Both the position numbers and the translations under genes were made by a program. 52,397 nucleotides of DNA from the NCBI GenBank assembly GCA_903970295.1, contig CAJCHQ010000675.1, forward strand, positions 1-52,397. Reading direction: 5' to 3'. How positions within the stretch are numbered: position 1 is the first letter of the stretch; every line of letters starts with the position of its first letter. The stretch is from Bryobacterales bacterium. Lineage in GTDB: Bacteria; Cyanobacteriota; Vampirovibrionia; Obscuribacterales; Obscuribacteraceae. The notes below the pieces were generated by a model that did no database searches, had not been told where the DNA came from, and saw only the letters and a program-made list of their open reading frames with translations. Positions 1-8,158 of the stretch are shown here, in pieces.

Positions 1-3
1 TAC

Positions 4-31
4 TGCGAGCAATGCCGACGGCATTTTCGCA
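4..31. repeat. Inverted repeat / hairpin
   Basis: TGCGA-gc-AATGCCG-a-CGGCATT-t-TCGCA forms a nearly perfect 12-bp dyad with a one-base centre. It could be a hairpin near the end of a gene entering from the left or an operator. There is no T-run, so a classical intrinsic terminator is not supported. Confidence 0.5.
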
Positions 32-143
32 GAAAGAATGATGGAAGTGTGAGTGCAGGACGGGTTTATAAGAGAGAGTAATGACAGGTGTAACCGCAAG
101 AGATCGCGATTAGAAATCTGACGCTGTCAGCATAACTAACAAA

Positions 144-196
144 TGTTTCACGAGTGTGTCATGTGGCTGTATCGTAAATGTGTCAGGAGTGTTTCA
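144..196 (+). promoter_or_regulatory. Two pairs of 11-base-period TGTNTCA direct repeats (candidate OmpR/PhoB-type binding sites)
   Basis: TGTTTCA at 144 and TGTGTCA at 155 are exactly 11 bases apart; TGTGTCA at 179 and TGTTTCA at 190 repeat the same arrangement. Seven-base half-sites with four-base spacers are the layout of PhoB-class winged-helix regulators, which bind direct repeats once per helical turn. The sites lie ~280 bases upstream of the dehydrogenase start. A similar array occurs at 19037-19076. Binding is inferred from spacing only. Confidence 0.35.
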
Positions 197-474
197 GCGA
201 GTTCTCAAACGCCCGCAAAAACATCGAGCTTATTCTGCCCAGGTCGAGCCTGAGTGTTTTGTTTATGCGGCGATCAACATTAAAAAACACCGAGAGACTT
301 CAATTCAGGAACCTTCAACCCTAATCGAGGTCTGAGCCAGAAATGCTTAGCGAAAGCCGAATGGATTGACACTGCTTCACGAAGTTAGGTCGTGGACCGG
401 CGCATCATTCCCCGAGCTAAAGTCGAATAACGCGCAGAAAAGTAAAAACGAGATCGATTTCAGGAGTGAAAAAA

Positions 475-1650
475 ATGAAAGCATTGGTATGGCATGGTGC
501 AAAAAACGTTAAAGTCGATAACGTTCCGGATCCGAAACTGGAGCAACCGGGCGACGTTATTCTCGAAGTGACACGCACTGCGATTTGTGGCTCAGACCTG
601 CATCTCTACGACGGCTTCGTGCCAACTATGGAAAGTGGAGATATTCTAGGGCATGAATTTGCCGGCGTCGTGGTTGAAACCGGTGCCGGGGTTACCCGAA
701 TAAAAAAAGGCGATCGAGTTGTCATTCCATTTGTAATTGCTTGTGGAGTTTGCCAATTCTGTCTCGAAGGAAAAACCGCCGCATGCGAACGAACCAACCC
801 ATCCGGCGATCAACAAGCTAAGCTGACTGCTTACCCGACGGCTGGTTTGTTCGGTTATTCACATCTATATGGCGGTTATTCAGGCGGACAAGCCGAATAT
901 GTTCGTGTCCCCTATGCCGATGTCAGCGCATTGGTGCTGCCCGAGGCTATCAGCGAAGAACATGCGTTGTTTTTGTCGGACATCTTTCCGACTGGCTACA
1001 TGGCTGCCGAAAATTGTGACATCAAGCCAGGGCAGACGGTAGCGGTCTGGGGTTGCGGCCCGGTGGGACAATTTGCCATCAAAAGTGCTTTTCTTTTAGG
1101 CGCCCGGAAAGTGATAGCGATTGATAGATTTGCCGAGCGTTTGACACTGGCTGAAAGCAGCGGTGCCGAAACAATCAATTATGAAAAAGAAAACGTCGAG
1201 GAAAGAATCAAAGCTATGACCGACGGAAAAGGACCGCATGCGTGTATCGATGCCGTTGGTATGGAAGCTCACGGACACGGAATCGATGCCGTATTCGACA
1301 ACGTCATGCAAACAGCGAAGTTGGAATTCGACAGGACTATCGCTCTCCGAGAGATTATCAAAGTTTGTCGCAATGGTGGCACTGTTTCGATTCCTGGAGT
1401 TTATGTCGGGCTCGTCGATCGGTTTCCATTAGGGGTGGCCTTCGCCAAAGGTCTGACATTTAAAATGGGGCAAACCCACATGCAACGTTACATGCAGCCA
1501 TTGCTCGAGCGAATCATCAAAAATGAAATTGATCCCCGGTTCGTCATTTCACATCATATCGCGCTCGATGACGCCGCTGCTGCATATAAAACATTTGCCG
1601 AGAAAAAGGAAGGAGCGACAAAATTCGTGCTCCATCCAAAAGGCGTTTAA
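475..1650 (+). CDS. Zinc-dependent alcohol dehydrogenase, glutathione-independent formaldehyde dehydrogenase type
   Basis: A 391-residue medium-chain dehydrogenase. Visible are the catalytic-zinc cysteine and histidine (ICGSDLH, then GHEFAG), the structural-zinc cysteine cluster (CGVCQFCLEGKTAAC) and the NAD-binding Rossmann glycines (VWGCGPVGQ). The extra loop after the structural zinc and the 'DAVGMEAHGHG' stretch resemble the formaldehyde-dismutase/FdhA branch, so oxidation of formaldehyde or another small alcohol or aldehyde in the cytoplasm is likely; the substrate is not shown by sequence. ATG 475 is chosen because AGGAG (462-466) lies 8 bases upstream; the GTG at 466 overlaps that site. 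The gene stands alone, ends at a bidirectional hairpin (1671-1706), and has candidate regulator repeats far upstream. Confidence 0.93.
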   Translation: MKALVWHGAKNVKVDNVPDPKLEQPGDVILEVTRTAICGSDLHLYDGFVPTMESGDILGHEFAGVVVETGAGVTRIKKGDRVVIPFVIACGVCQFCLEGKTAACERTNPSGDQQAKLTAYPTAGLFGYSHLYGGYSGGQAEYVRVPYADVSALVLPEAISEEHALFLSDIFPTGYMAAENCDIKPGQTVAVWGCGPVGQFAIKSAFLLGARKVIAIDRFAERLTLAESSGAETINYEKENVEERIKAMTDGKGPHACIDAVGMEAHGHGIDAVFDNVMQTAKLEFDRTIALREIIKVCRNGGTVSIPGVYVGLVDRFPLGVAFAKGLTFKMGQTHMQRYMQPLLERIIKNEIDPRFVISHHIALDDAAAAYKTFAEKKEGATKFVLHPKGV

Positions 1651-1670
1651 AAAGCAAATAGAAAACTAAT

Positions 1671-1706
1671 TGAAAGCCCCGCATCTAAGAGACGTCGGGG
1701 CTTTCA
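1671..1706. terminator. Bidirectional hairpin between convergent genes
   Basis: TGAAAGCCCCG (1671-1681) pairs perfectly with CGGGGCTTTCA (1696-1706) around a 14-base loop. It sits between the dehydrogenase (+) and the hemerythrin gene (-). Flanking tracts are A/T-rich rather than pure T-runs, but position and 11-bp GC-rich stem support termination in both directions. Confidence 0.75.
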
Positions 1707-1736
1707 AATTTAAAGGAAGATCTAATTGCCGGAATG

Positions 1737-2285
1737 TCAGGCAATTTTCTTGCGACCTCTGCTGGTGGTTTTGATCGGCTGTTTCTGACTATGAGATTCT
1801 TTCTGCGCATTAAGCTCAGCCTTGCGCGCCAGCACTTCATTCGCTAATGCTTCTTCGTCAATGCCGGCTTTGTCCATCTTATCGAATATTTCTTTCTCTT
1901 CTTCCCGAACATGGTGATTAACCAATTCGCACAAAACAGTTACCTTAGAATCATAATGATCGTCGCCCGGCTTCATCTCTGCCAGTTCCGCCATCAGCAA
2001 TTTAACGACATGATGCTCTGTGTCAGCTTCGTCCATCATGTCTTCTACGTCATCTGCTTGATCACGAATAGCCGGATAAACAATTTCTTCTTCCACTTTC
2101 GCGTGCACATATAGCTCTTTCAATATTGTTTTAACCAATTCAGCTTTCTTGTCGTCTTCATCTGTCTGCGAAAAATCAAAGAATAATTCGCGCATCTTCT
2201 GATGGTCTTCATGGAGCAGGTCGCTAATTTTCAACTCGGAATCCTGTGCTGCTTTAGTAGTTGCTTTCTCTTTGGTCGTCTTCAT
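1737..2285 (-). CDS. Hemerythrin HHE cation-binding domain protein
   Basis: A 182-residue soluble protein with the four-helix HHE pattern: HEDHQKMRELFFDF, HAKVEEEIVYPAIR, EHHVVKLLMAEL and NHHVREEEKEIFDKM supply the His/Glu ligands of a di-iron centre. Hemerythrin-like proteins bind O2 or NO or store iron; which applies here is unknown. The basic tail (KTTSRGRKKIA) is reminiscent of nucleic-acid or membrane-surface contact. The start at 2285 (MKTTKEK) has GAGGA just upstream; an in-frame ATG 30 codons earlier lacks a site. A close paralogue of the same design lies at 38954-39520. Confidence 0.88.
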   Translation of the reverse strand: MKTTKEKATTKAAQDSELKISDLLHEDHQKMRELFFDFSQTDEDDKKAELVKTILKELYVHAKVEEEIVYPAIRDQADDVEDMMDEADTEHHVVKLLMAELAEMKPGDDHYDSKVTVLCELVNHHVREEEKEIFDKMDKAGIDEEALANEVLARKAELNAQKESHSQKQPIKTTSRGRKKIA

Positions 2286-2401
2286 AGCATCCTCGCAATT
2301 TGGTTGTGTCGCTTCCTCCGAAAGTCCGGAGTTCTCCTTGCGATTTTCGACTGGGATTATCCTCAAAGGTTCCAATCTTTCGACATCTCTTCGCGAATTT
2401 G

Positions 2402-3976
2402 TCAGGAGTTAGAATCAGTGCTGATCCACGCTTTGTCGGCCAAATGCGTGGCACTTTTGCGCATCTCTCTTCGCGACCAGACATAAAACCAATTGGCAAC
2501 GAACAAACTTAGAATGCTTCCGAGCAACCAGAACCAAGCGATCCGACTCGTCAGTCCGGGCGCCAGCATAGTCACAATGGCAAGCGCCAGCCAGGCACGA
2601 GCGGCAAGACTAGCAAACGTCGACAGCGCCTGTCTCGCAACGCTTGTAGTCGCCGCCTGACCAGAGGCAAATTGGGTCGCACCAACATGGTGGCGTTGCC
2701 TGTATCGTATGACGAATGAGACCAGGTCGAAAATAAAACCGGTAATTAGTATGATACCGCAGGCGGTGCTATAGGCGAATCCTGGTATAAAAACCAGACC
2801 CCCTGCTGCCAAAAGCACAAGTTTTGCCAACGAGCCGAGAATTTCCTTTTGCTTCGTCGCATATTGCGGCTCCCGCCAAGTGGTGACTGCTTTCGTTGCT
2901 GCATCCTGACTCACTGCAGGACCTCTCAGCGAAGGCAACTTGACCAGACGCCTGGGAGTGCAGACGACAAAGGCTTTGGCTATGCGATCGTGCAGCGGGC
3001 GTCTAAATAAGACATCCTCGAAACCAACGGCTGGCGCTCCCCAACGTCTATTGGCACAAGCATAAACTGGCAAAAGAAACAGGTCCGTTAATCCAAAGAA
3101 CCAGAGAGCTCGCGCGAAATGTCTGATTGTTGCTTGAGTAAAAGTTAGTTTGAGTCCTTGCGGACTTTCGATTTTTAAGCCGAACAACTGCTTGCCCAGA
3201 GTTGCTCTGCGTTCGGAGGACTCCATGCAGGCAGCATAGAGCCAATTGAAAACAATCAGTGCGGCGCAGAAATTCAATCGTGTCTGGAGCAAAGACAGAT
3301 CCGCATGGAGAGCTGTCCGAGCAAAATGAGAAAGGAATGCAAGCTCCGCCGGCAGTGGAAAAACCAACAAATAATCGACAAAAGACTCAAAAAAGGAACC
3401 CAAGGCGAGAAAACGATCGACTGCACCGTTATCGACTGAAAGACCAGAGTGCAATGTATGACTGAGCGGCATCCAAACAGTCAGCATCATTTGTCCAACC
3501 AGACCGGCCAGACTGGCGTCCGCAATAGCCGCCGCGTAGCGCCGCCAGGCGGAAGTGACCTCCAACCTGTTTACCGCCAATTCTTGCTCTCTCGGCACAG
3601 GAAGAGAGCCCGACCTGACCATCTCGATATCATGAAATAACTCTTCTACCGATTGATATCGGCGAAGTGGATTTTTCTCCAGGCAAGTGCCAACGATCGT
3701 GGCAACCTCTGTCGAGATATCGAGCGACGGAAAGGCAACGCTGACCAACCGAGGCTGCTCGTTGAGATGCGCGAGAATGATCTGGATGGGATTGGCCCCT
3801 GAAAATGGTGCCCGCCCGGTGAGCAATTCATACAGCACACACCCGAGCGAGTAAATGTCCGATCGAGCATCGATGGCAGCTCCCTGACACTGCTCAGGAC
3901 TCATATAAAGTGGTGAGCCGAAAATTTCTCCGGTGTGGGTCAGATTGTTTGTCTGCTCCGTCACCGTCGGCAACAT
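2402..3976 (-). CDS. C-terminal half of a frameshifted Ser/Thr protein kinase: kinase C-lobe, RDD domain and membrane segments
   Basis: The first ~110 residues are the activation segment and C-lobe of a bacterial Pkn2-type kinase (GSPLYMSPEQ, SDIYSLGCVLYELLTG, CLEKNPLRRY). The DFG motif (VIDFGIAK) is encoded immediately upstream of the ATG at 3976 in the same frame, so translation from 3976 would give a useless half kinase. An RDD domain follows (RRYAAAIADASLAG ... RRATLGKQLFGLKI) with several membrane spans, then a further block of about four hydrophobic segments. It continues the gene at 4020-4685 after a one-base frame change near 4025. Read together they encode one membrane-anchored sensor-type kinase. 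Either a real lesion, a sequencing error or an unusual frameshift. Confidence 0.8.
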   Translation of the reverse strand: MLPTVTEQTNNLTHTGEIFGSPLYMSPEQCQGAAIDARSDIYSLGCVLYELLTGRAPFSGANPIQIILAHLNEQPRLVSVAFPSLDISTEVATIVGTCLEKNPLRRYQSVEELFHDIEMVRSGSLPVPREQELAVNRLEVTSAWRRYAAAIADASLAGLVGQMMLTVWMPLSHTLHSGLSVDNGAVDRFLALGSFFESFVDYLLVFPLPAELAFLSHFARTALHADLSLLQTRLNFCAALIVFNWLYAACMESSERRATLGKQLFGLKIESPQGLKLTFTQATIRHFARALWFFGLTDLFLLPVYACANRRWGAPAVGFEDVLFRRPLHDRIAKAFVVCTPRRLVKLPSLRGPAVSQDAATKAVTTWREPQYATKQKEILGSLAKLVLLAAGGLVFIPGFAYSTACGIILITGFIFDLVSFVIRYRQRHHVGATQFASGQAATTSVARQALSTFASLAARAWLALAIVTMLAPGLTSRIAWFWLLGSILSLFVANWFYVWSRREMRKSATHLADKAWISTDSNS

Positions 3977-4019
3977 TTTGGCAATTCCAAAATCTATAAC
4001 TTTGACTAAATCATGCCCA

Positions 4020-4685
4020 TCATCGGTCTTCCAATATTACGTTACTGGGTTTGATATCTCTGTGAATGATTCCTTTCGCATGAGCATGCGCCAGCGCTTC
4101 GCAGATTTGGCTGGCGATATCCAGTGCGCGCATCGGCTCGAAATAAACCTCTTTTTTAAGCACATCTGACAGGCTTTCACCATTGACGTAGTCCATCACC
4201 AAATATGGTGCGCCATTGTCACTGACGCCATGTTCATAAACAGCGACTAGATTGGCGTGTGTTAAAGAGAGGGCAGCTTCCGCCTCTTGCTCGAATCGTT
4301 TGATCGCGAACCGGTCCGTGGCGAGCGCGGGATGCAGTGCTTTGACGGCAAGTATTTTGTCGAGGTTTACGTCGCGAACCTGATACACCGCGCCCATGCC
4401 GCCGCGCCCGATGCACTCGATAATTTCAAACCTGTCTCCAACACTAAACTCAGAACAATCTGCCAGCAGCGCTAAAGGAGCTGGTGCAGCGCCTCTTTGG
4501 GGCAATGAATTGGGCAGTGAATTGCGTAATGAATTGGGCAATGATTTAGGTGCAGCATCATTGGCAGCAGCGCTACCGCAGTTGCATTTTGCGCCACCAA
4601 AGATCCAGGCTGTGAATGTGCCTCTGCCTGTCGACAATGCTTTGCCACAGGAAGTGCAGTAAGCAGTACTCGGGTTATCGCTCAA
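4020..4685 (-). CDS. N-terminal half of the frameshifted Ser/Thr protein kinase: zinc ribbon, linker, kinase N-lobe
   Basis: The protein begins with a zinc-ribbon-like pair (CTSCGK and CNCG), then an Asn-Ser-Leu-Pro repeat linker, then a Ser/Thr kinase N-lobe: glycine loop GRGGMGAVYQV, the ATP lysine in LAVKAL, the C-helix Glu, and the catalytic loop HRDIKPSNV. It stops six codons later (GAC CGA TGA), before the DFG metal motif, which sits in the next frame. Skipping the C at 4025 restores the reading frame into the downstream ORF, including VKVIDFGIAK. The intact kinase would be about 760 residues with a cytoplasmic kinase and C-terminal RDD membrane module. Confidence 0.82.
   Translation of the reverse strand: MSDNPSTAYCTSCGKALSTGRGTFTAWIFGGAKCNCGSAAANDAAPKSLPNSLRNSLPNSLPQRGAAPAPLALLADCSEFSVGDRFEIIECIGRGGMGAVYQVRDVNLDKILAVKALHPALATDRFAIKRFEQEAEAALSLTHANLVAVYEHGVSDNGAPYLVMDYVNGESLSDVLKKEVYFEPMRALDIASQICEALAHAHAKGIIHRDIKPSNVILEDR
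4501..4548. repeat. 12-base tandem repeat, four units, in kinase linker
   Basis: Units start at 4501, 4513, 4525 and 4537 (consensus ggcaatgaattg) and encode the repeated tetrapeptide NSLP/NSLR on the minus strand. The repeat sits between the zinc ribbon and the kinase domain and is the sort of linker that changes length by slippage. Confidence 0.85.
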
Positions 4686-4750
4686 GATTCGCCTTCTCCG
4701 TACGTACTTGGTATCATACTATGTGAACATAACAGCCTCGTAAAACGCAG

Positions 4751-5422
4751 ATGGCAAAAATTCTGGTAGTTGACGACGATCGCGCGATGACGCAAATTGT
4801 GCGTGACGCTTTGCATGCGGATGGGTACAACGTCGACTCTGGCTGCTCTGGCTCGGAAGCTGAGACTTATATGCGGATTGTTCCATATGATTTGGTCATA
4901 CTGGATTGGGAATTGCCGGACAAGAGCGGTCCTGAGCTGGCAGAAAAAATCCGTCAGGCTGGTGATGGTACGCCCATTTTGATGTTGACGGCAAGAACAT
5001 CGCTGGCAGACAAAAAGGTTGGTTACGAATCAGGAGCAGATGATTACTTGACCAAACCATTCGAGCTGGACGAGCTATTGATGAAGGTGAAGGCGATTTT
5101 GCGACGACCCAAAACAGTGATTCCAAAGCAGCTCAAAGCTCGCAATATAGAGATTAACCTGAACACCCAGGAAACTTTTAAAGATGGCCGGTTGATCGCT
5201 TTGCTGCCCAAGGAATACGCATTGTTGTCGTTTCTGATGAGACATCCGCGGCAGGTTTTCAACGCCAACGCTCTGCTAGATCGAGTTTGGCAGACCGATA
5301 CAACAGTTGGCCCGGAAACTGTACGAGTGACTTTGATGCGTATTCGCCAAAAATTAGAAAGCCCCGGAGATGAGCCATTGATCAGCACTATTAGAGGTTT
5401 TGGTTATCGATTGGATCCGTGA
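4751..5422 (+). CDS. OmpR/PhoB-family response regulator
   Basis: A 223-residue two-domain regulator. The receiver has the acidic pocket DDD at 8-10, the phospho-acceptor Asp52 (VILDWELP), Thr80 and Lys102 (LTKPF). The C-terminal ~100 residues are a winged helix (LLPKEYALLSFLMRHPRQVF ... VRVTLMRIRQKLE ... ISTIRGFGYRLDP). It should bind DNA as a dimer on direct repeats. Its 3' end overlaps by 32 bases the 3' end of the histidine kinase on the other strand, the most likely partner by position. The upstream kinase gene is divergent, leaving a 65-base intergenic promoter space. Confidence 0.94.
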   Translation: MAKILVVDDDRAMTQIVRDALHADGYNVDSGCSGSEAETYMRIVPYDLVILDWELPDKSGPELAEKIRQAGDGTPILMLTARTSLADKKVGYESGADDYLTKPFELDELLMKVKAILRRPKTVIPKQLKARNIEINLNTQETFKDGRLIALLPKEYALLSFLMRHPRQVFNANALLDRVWQTDTTVGPETVRVTLMRIRQKLESPGDEPLISTIRGFGYRLDP

Positions 5423-6890
5423 GCGCTCGTGGTAATCGTATCCAGAATCGAGATCCTTCGCCGATTTGACTATCACAGCCAATGGTGCCACCTTGCAGCT
5501 GAGTCAATTGCTTGCAAATGGCAAGTCCTAGCCCGTGACCGGAACTGTGAGCGGTATCAGGTTTTAGAGAATGTTCAGAAGTTCCACTGATGAATGGTTC
5601 GAATATCACTGCCATGTCATCGGATTTTATTCCTGGTCCCCTATCTGCGATGCTGATTTCGATTGTATCATTTGCCGCAGCCGCGATCGACATAACTACT
5701 GTTTCGTCTCGAGGTGAAAAGCGGATCGCGTTGGCAAGTAAATTGACGATGATTTGCATGAGCCTGTCGTAATCGGCCTCCACAAAGAATGGTTTGTCTT
5801 GCCTCTCGACTTGAATTGAGATGCTTTTGAAACTAGATAATTCCTGCACAGCGCCTACAGCATCGCGGCTAATAGCAAAGCAATCGACCGCCGATTTTAC
5901 CAAGGGTATGTTTCCTGAATCGACTTGGGCCAAGTCCAATAGATCCCGAACCATATGATTGAGTCTGCCGATACTTCGCCCGACTGAATGCAATCTTTCC
6001 CTGCCCGATTGGTTGAGATCACCATAGGTTCCGTCGTCCAATAGAGCAAGGTAACCGCTGATCGAGGCTAAGGGGGCGCGCAAATCATGGCTGACCATTG
6101 CTATAAATTCTTGACGCACGCTCTGCAGGTTGATGCGATTTGTGGCATCGCTAATGGTGGCGACAAAATTCTGGTTGTCGACGTCACCAAATTTACCAAG
6201 GATCACGTCTACCATAATAATTTCCTGGTGCTTGGTTCTTATTTCCAGATCAGAGATTTCTATAACCTGATCTGCCGTCATTCTCGTAAACACCTCTTCT
6301 AATCGAATGAGCACAGCTTTTGTAAACAGCGAGCTGAATTTTAGACCCTGTAACTCTCTTTCGCTGTATTCGAGCATATTCGCCAGGAAAGGATTCACCG
6401 CAACTATCGTGTTGTCGGAGTCGAATATCACCAGACCTTGTGGAATTGCTTTGAAAAGTGCGCGAGTATTCGCTCGCATTGTAGATAATCGCTCTTCATA
6501 CAAGCTCGACATGTCGGTTTTGACTATAGCGACAAAGTGCTGTTGCGGCTCAGACCAACGGAGGCTGAACCGAGCCTTTAGTAAATCGCCTTCAGCCGTT
6601 TTCAAACAAATGGAAAATCTTTGCACAGTCTTTTTTCGCCGCGTCTCGACAAGCGCCGACGTTAAATCGAAATCGTCCAGAGCCGATGTAGAAATGATTT
6701 CACAAAACCTCATCCCCGTGATTTTTTCCGGCCCATAGCCCCAAATCTTGGATTTGCTCGTATCCAACTTCAAGATCAGGCCGCTGGCATCTAACACTAA
6801 ACCAACATCAGTATCGTCATCGAATAAGCAATCAGCATATTGCGCGTAGGCATTATCAGCCTTGTTGTGGCGAATCACCGATTTCTCCAT
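5391..6890 (-). CDS. PAS-domain sensor histidine kinase
   Basis: A 499-residue kinase without membrane segments. Two PAS domains (about residues 25-135 and 140-250) precede a HisKA domain with the phospho-accepting His near residue 267 (MVSHDLRAPLASISGY) and an HATPase_c domain with N box (NLLANAIRFSP), G1 (DRGPGIK) and G2 (GHGLGLAICK). The lack of transmembrane spans points to sensing of an internal signal. It starts 25 bases after the stop of the hydrolase at 6916-7947, so the two are probably co-transcribed. Its tail overlaps that of the regulator at 4751-5422 by 32 bases, tail-to-tail. Confidence 0.92.
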   Translation of the reverse strand: MEKSVIRHNKADNAYAQYADCLFDDDTDVGLVLDASGLILKLDTSKSKIWGYGPEKITGMRFCEIISTSALDDFDLTSALVETRRKKTVQRFSICLKTAEGDLLKARFSLRWSEPQQHFVAIVKTDMSSLYEERLSTMRANTRALFKAIPQGLVIFDSDNTIVAVNPFLANMLEYSERELQGLKFSSLFTKAVLIRLEEVFTRMTADQVIEISDLEIRTKHQEIIMVDVILGKFGDVDNQNFVATISDATNRINLQSVRQEFIAMVSHDLRAPLASISGYLALLDDGTYGDLNQSGRERLHSVGRSIGRLNHMVRDLLDLAQVDSGNIPLVKSAVDCFAISRDAVGAVQELSSFKSISIQVERQDKPFFVEADYDRLMQIIVNLLANAIRFSPRDETVVMSIAAAANDTIEISIADRGPGIKSDDMAVIFEPFISGTSEHSLKPDTAHSSGHGLGLAICKQLTQLQGGTIGCDSQIGEGSRFWIRLPRALTDPIDNQNL

Positions 6891-6915
6891 ATCTAAATTG
6901 CTCGCGCGGAAATGG

Positions 6916-7947
6916 TTATTTCAGTCCTGAAAGATTTGTGATTTTGGCGGCATAGATTTCCGACTCGTTGGCAGAATACTTGTTAGTTGGTGTAACAAAA
7001 TCTGGATGATCCAAATCGGCGTATGTCGTGTTCAATTTCAGAAAGTCTTTTGGCTGCGCAGTCTGCGAGTAAACTTTTTCTGGTTGGTGCCCCATCAAAT
7101 CGGTTGCTACTATGAGAACGGGGACATGCTGCGCCTTCAAGAATTTTAGTGAGTCGAGCCCGTCTCCAGGAAACATAGCGAGGGGTATTGGGCGCATCGC
7201 GAACTGTTCCAGGGTGTCGACTTCGAATTCTTTCGCATTTTCAAAAGGCTCCTCGAGAATCAAAGCTCGACAACTGTGTTTTGCGCTCAGCTGGCAGACA
7301 ATATAAGAACCTAATTCACGACCAAGCAGAACAACTTTATCAGGAACGATTTTCTTTGTGTTAACGAGGAAGTTGTAAGCGCCTTCGGCATCCAATAAAA
7401 CCGAGTCAATGCTAGATGTGCCAGGACTCTTGCCGTAACCGCGGTAATCGAAAAGCATGACTGACAAATGCGCCTGCTGTAACATTTTCACATAACCTAG
7501 AGCGACAGGAAAACGCATGTCGCAGACATTACCCCAACAAATAAGAGCAGTGCCTTTGGCATCAACGGTATCGAAAAACCAGCCGTGCAATGGAGCACCA
7601 TCTTGAGCTTTGAACTCGACGTCAGTTGGTGCAAATTGAGCCACCTTGCTAAAATCTATTTTGCGCTCAGGATGCTCGAGCATTTCCACAATCGGGTCTT
7701 GCCCAAAAAGTCCCATGCCTGAGATATTGCTTTTTTCGAGTCCACTGAATTCTCGCTTGAGCATCGTGTTCATCAGAATGCTCGGATTGATTCGAGGCGA
7801 CAGCAAACAAAATAGTATGATGCAGCCGACCCCGAGACAGACACAGGCGAAGATGACCAATCGTCCGATTCGGTCGGGACCTGACGAGGGCGCATCCGGT
7901 GCTTCGCCTGGCTGAACATAGGACATTCTTTGCTGATTCATTGTCAT
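6916..7947 (-). CDS. Membrane-anchored alpha/beta-hydrolase-fold protein with a substituted nucleophile
   Basis: A 343-residue protein with one N-terminal membrane anchor (RLVIFACVCLGVGCIILFCLL, about 28-48) followed by an ABHD13/BEM46-like alpha/beta-hydrolase fold (HGWFFD, LFDYRGYGKS, LILEEPFEN, PVLIVATDLMG, LDHPDF). The nucleophile elbow reads GRELGS near residue 209 where the family has GRSLG or GxSxG, so the catalytic serine is a glutamate (codon GAA). Candidate acid (ATD) and His (LDHP) remain. It is probably not a serine hydrolase; a scaffold, sensor or altered-chemistry role is possible. It precedes the histidine kinase in an apparent two-gene operon. Start at 7947 is uncertain; 7941 and 7926 are also Met. 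Confidence 0.82.
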   Translation of the reverse strand: MTMNQQRMSYVQPGEAPDAPSSGPDRIGRLVIFACVCLGVGCIILFCLLSPRINPSILMNTMLKREFSGLEKSNISGMGLFGQDPIVEMLEHPERKIDFSKVAQFAPTDVEFKAQDGAPLHGWFFDTVDAKGTALICWGNVCDMRFPVALGYVKMLQQAHLSVMLFDYRGYGKSPGTSSIDSVLLDAEGAYNFLVNTKKIVPDKVVLLGRELGSYIVCQLSAKHSCRALILEEPFENAKEFEVDTLEQFAMRPIPLAMFPGDGLDSLKFLKAQHVPVLIVATDLMGHQPEKVYSQTAQPKDFLKLNTTYADLDHPDFVTPTNKYSANESEIYAAKITNLSGLK

Positions 7948-8158
7948 GGCTCATAACTCGCTGCAGGTTTGGTGCTGGACCCCATCTGCAAGCACCATAC
8001 ATCGTCAGGATAAAATCAATGTAAAATGCGATAATCGTGCGCAACTCCAATTTATGTACCCCGGAATGCCAGAACTATTGCGGAACTTCGCAGCCGGGTT
8101 TGAGTCTAGAGAAATTACCACCCGCTTGGGTGAGTGCGCAATTGATTTCAGGAGCACG

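Larger units (their letters stand above)
1..474. other. Non-coding leader region upstream of the alcohol dehydrogenase
   Basis: No convincing complete gene lies here. Two frames are open from base 1 and close at 50-52 and 79-81, so the 3' end of a gene entering from the left could occupy the first ~80 bases, but nothing recognisable is encoded. The rest holds a strong dyad (4-31) and paired 11-base direct repeats (144-196), listed separately. The long leader suggests a regulated promoter for the gene at 475. Confidence 0.5.
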
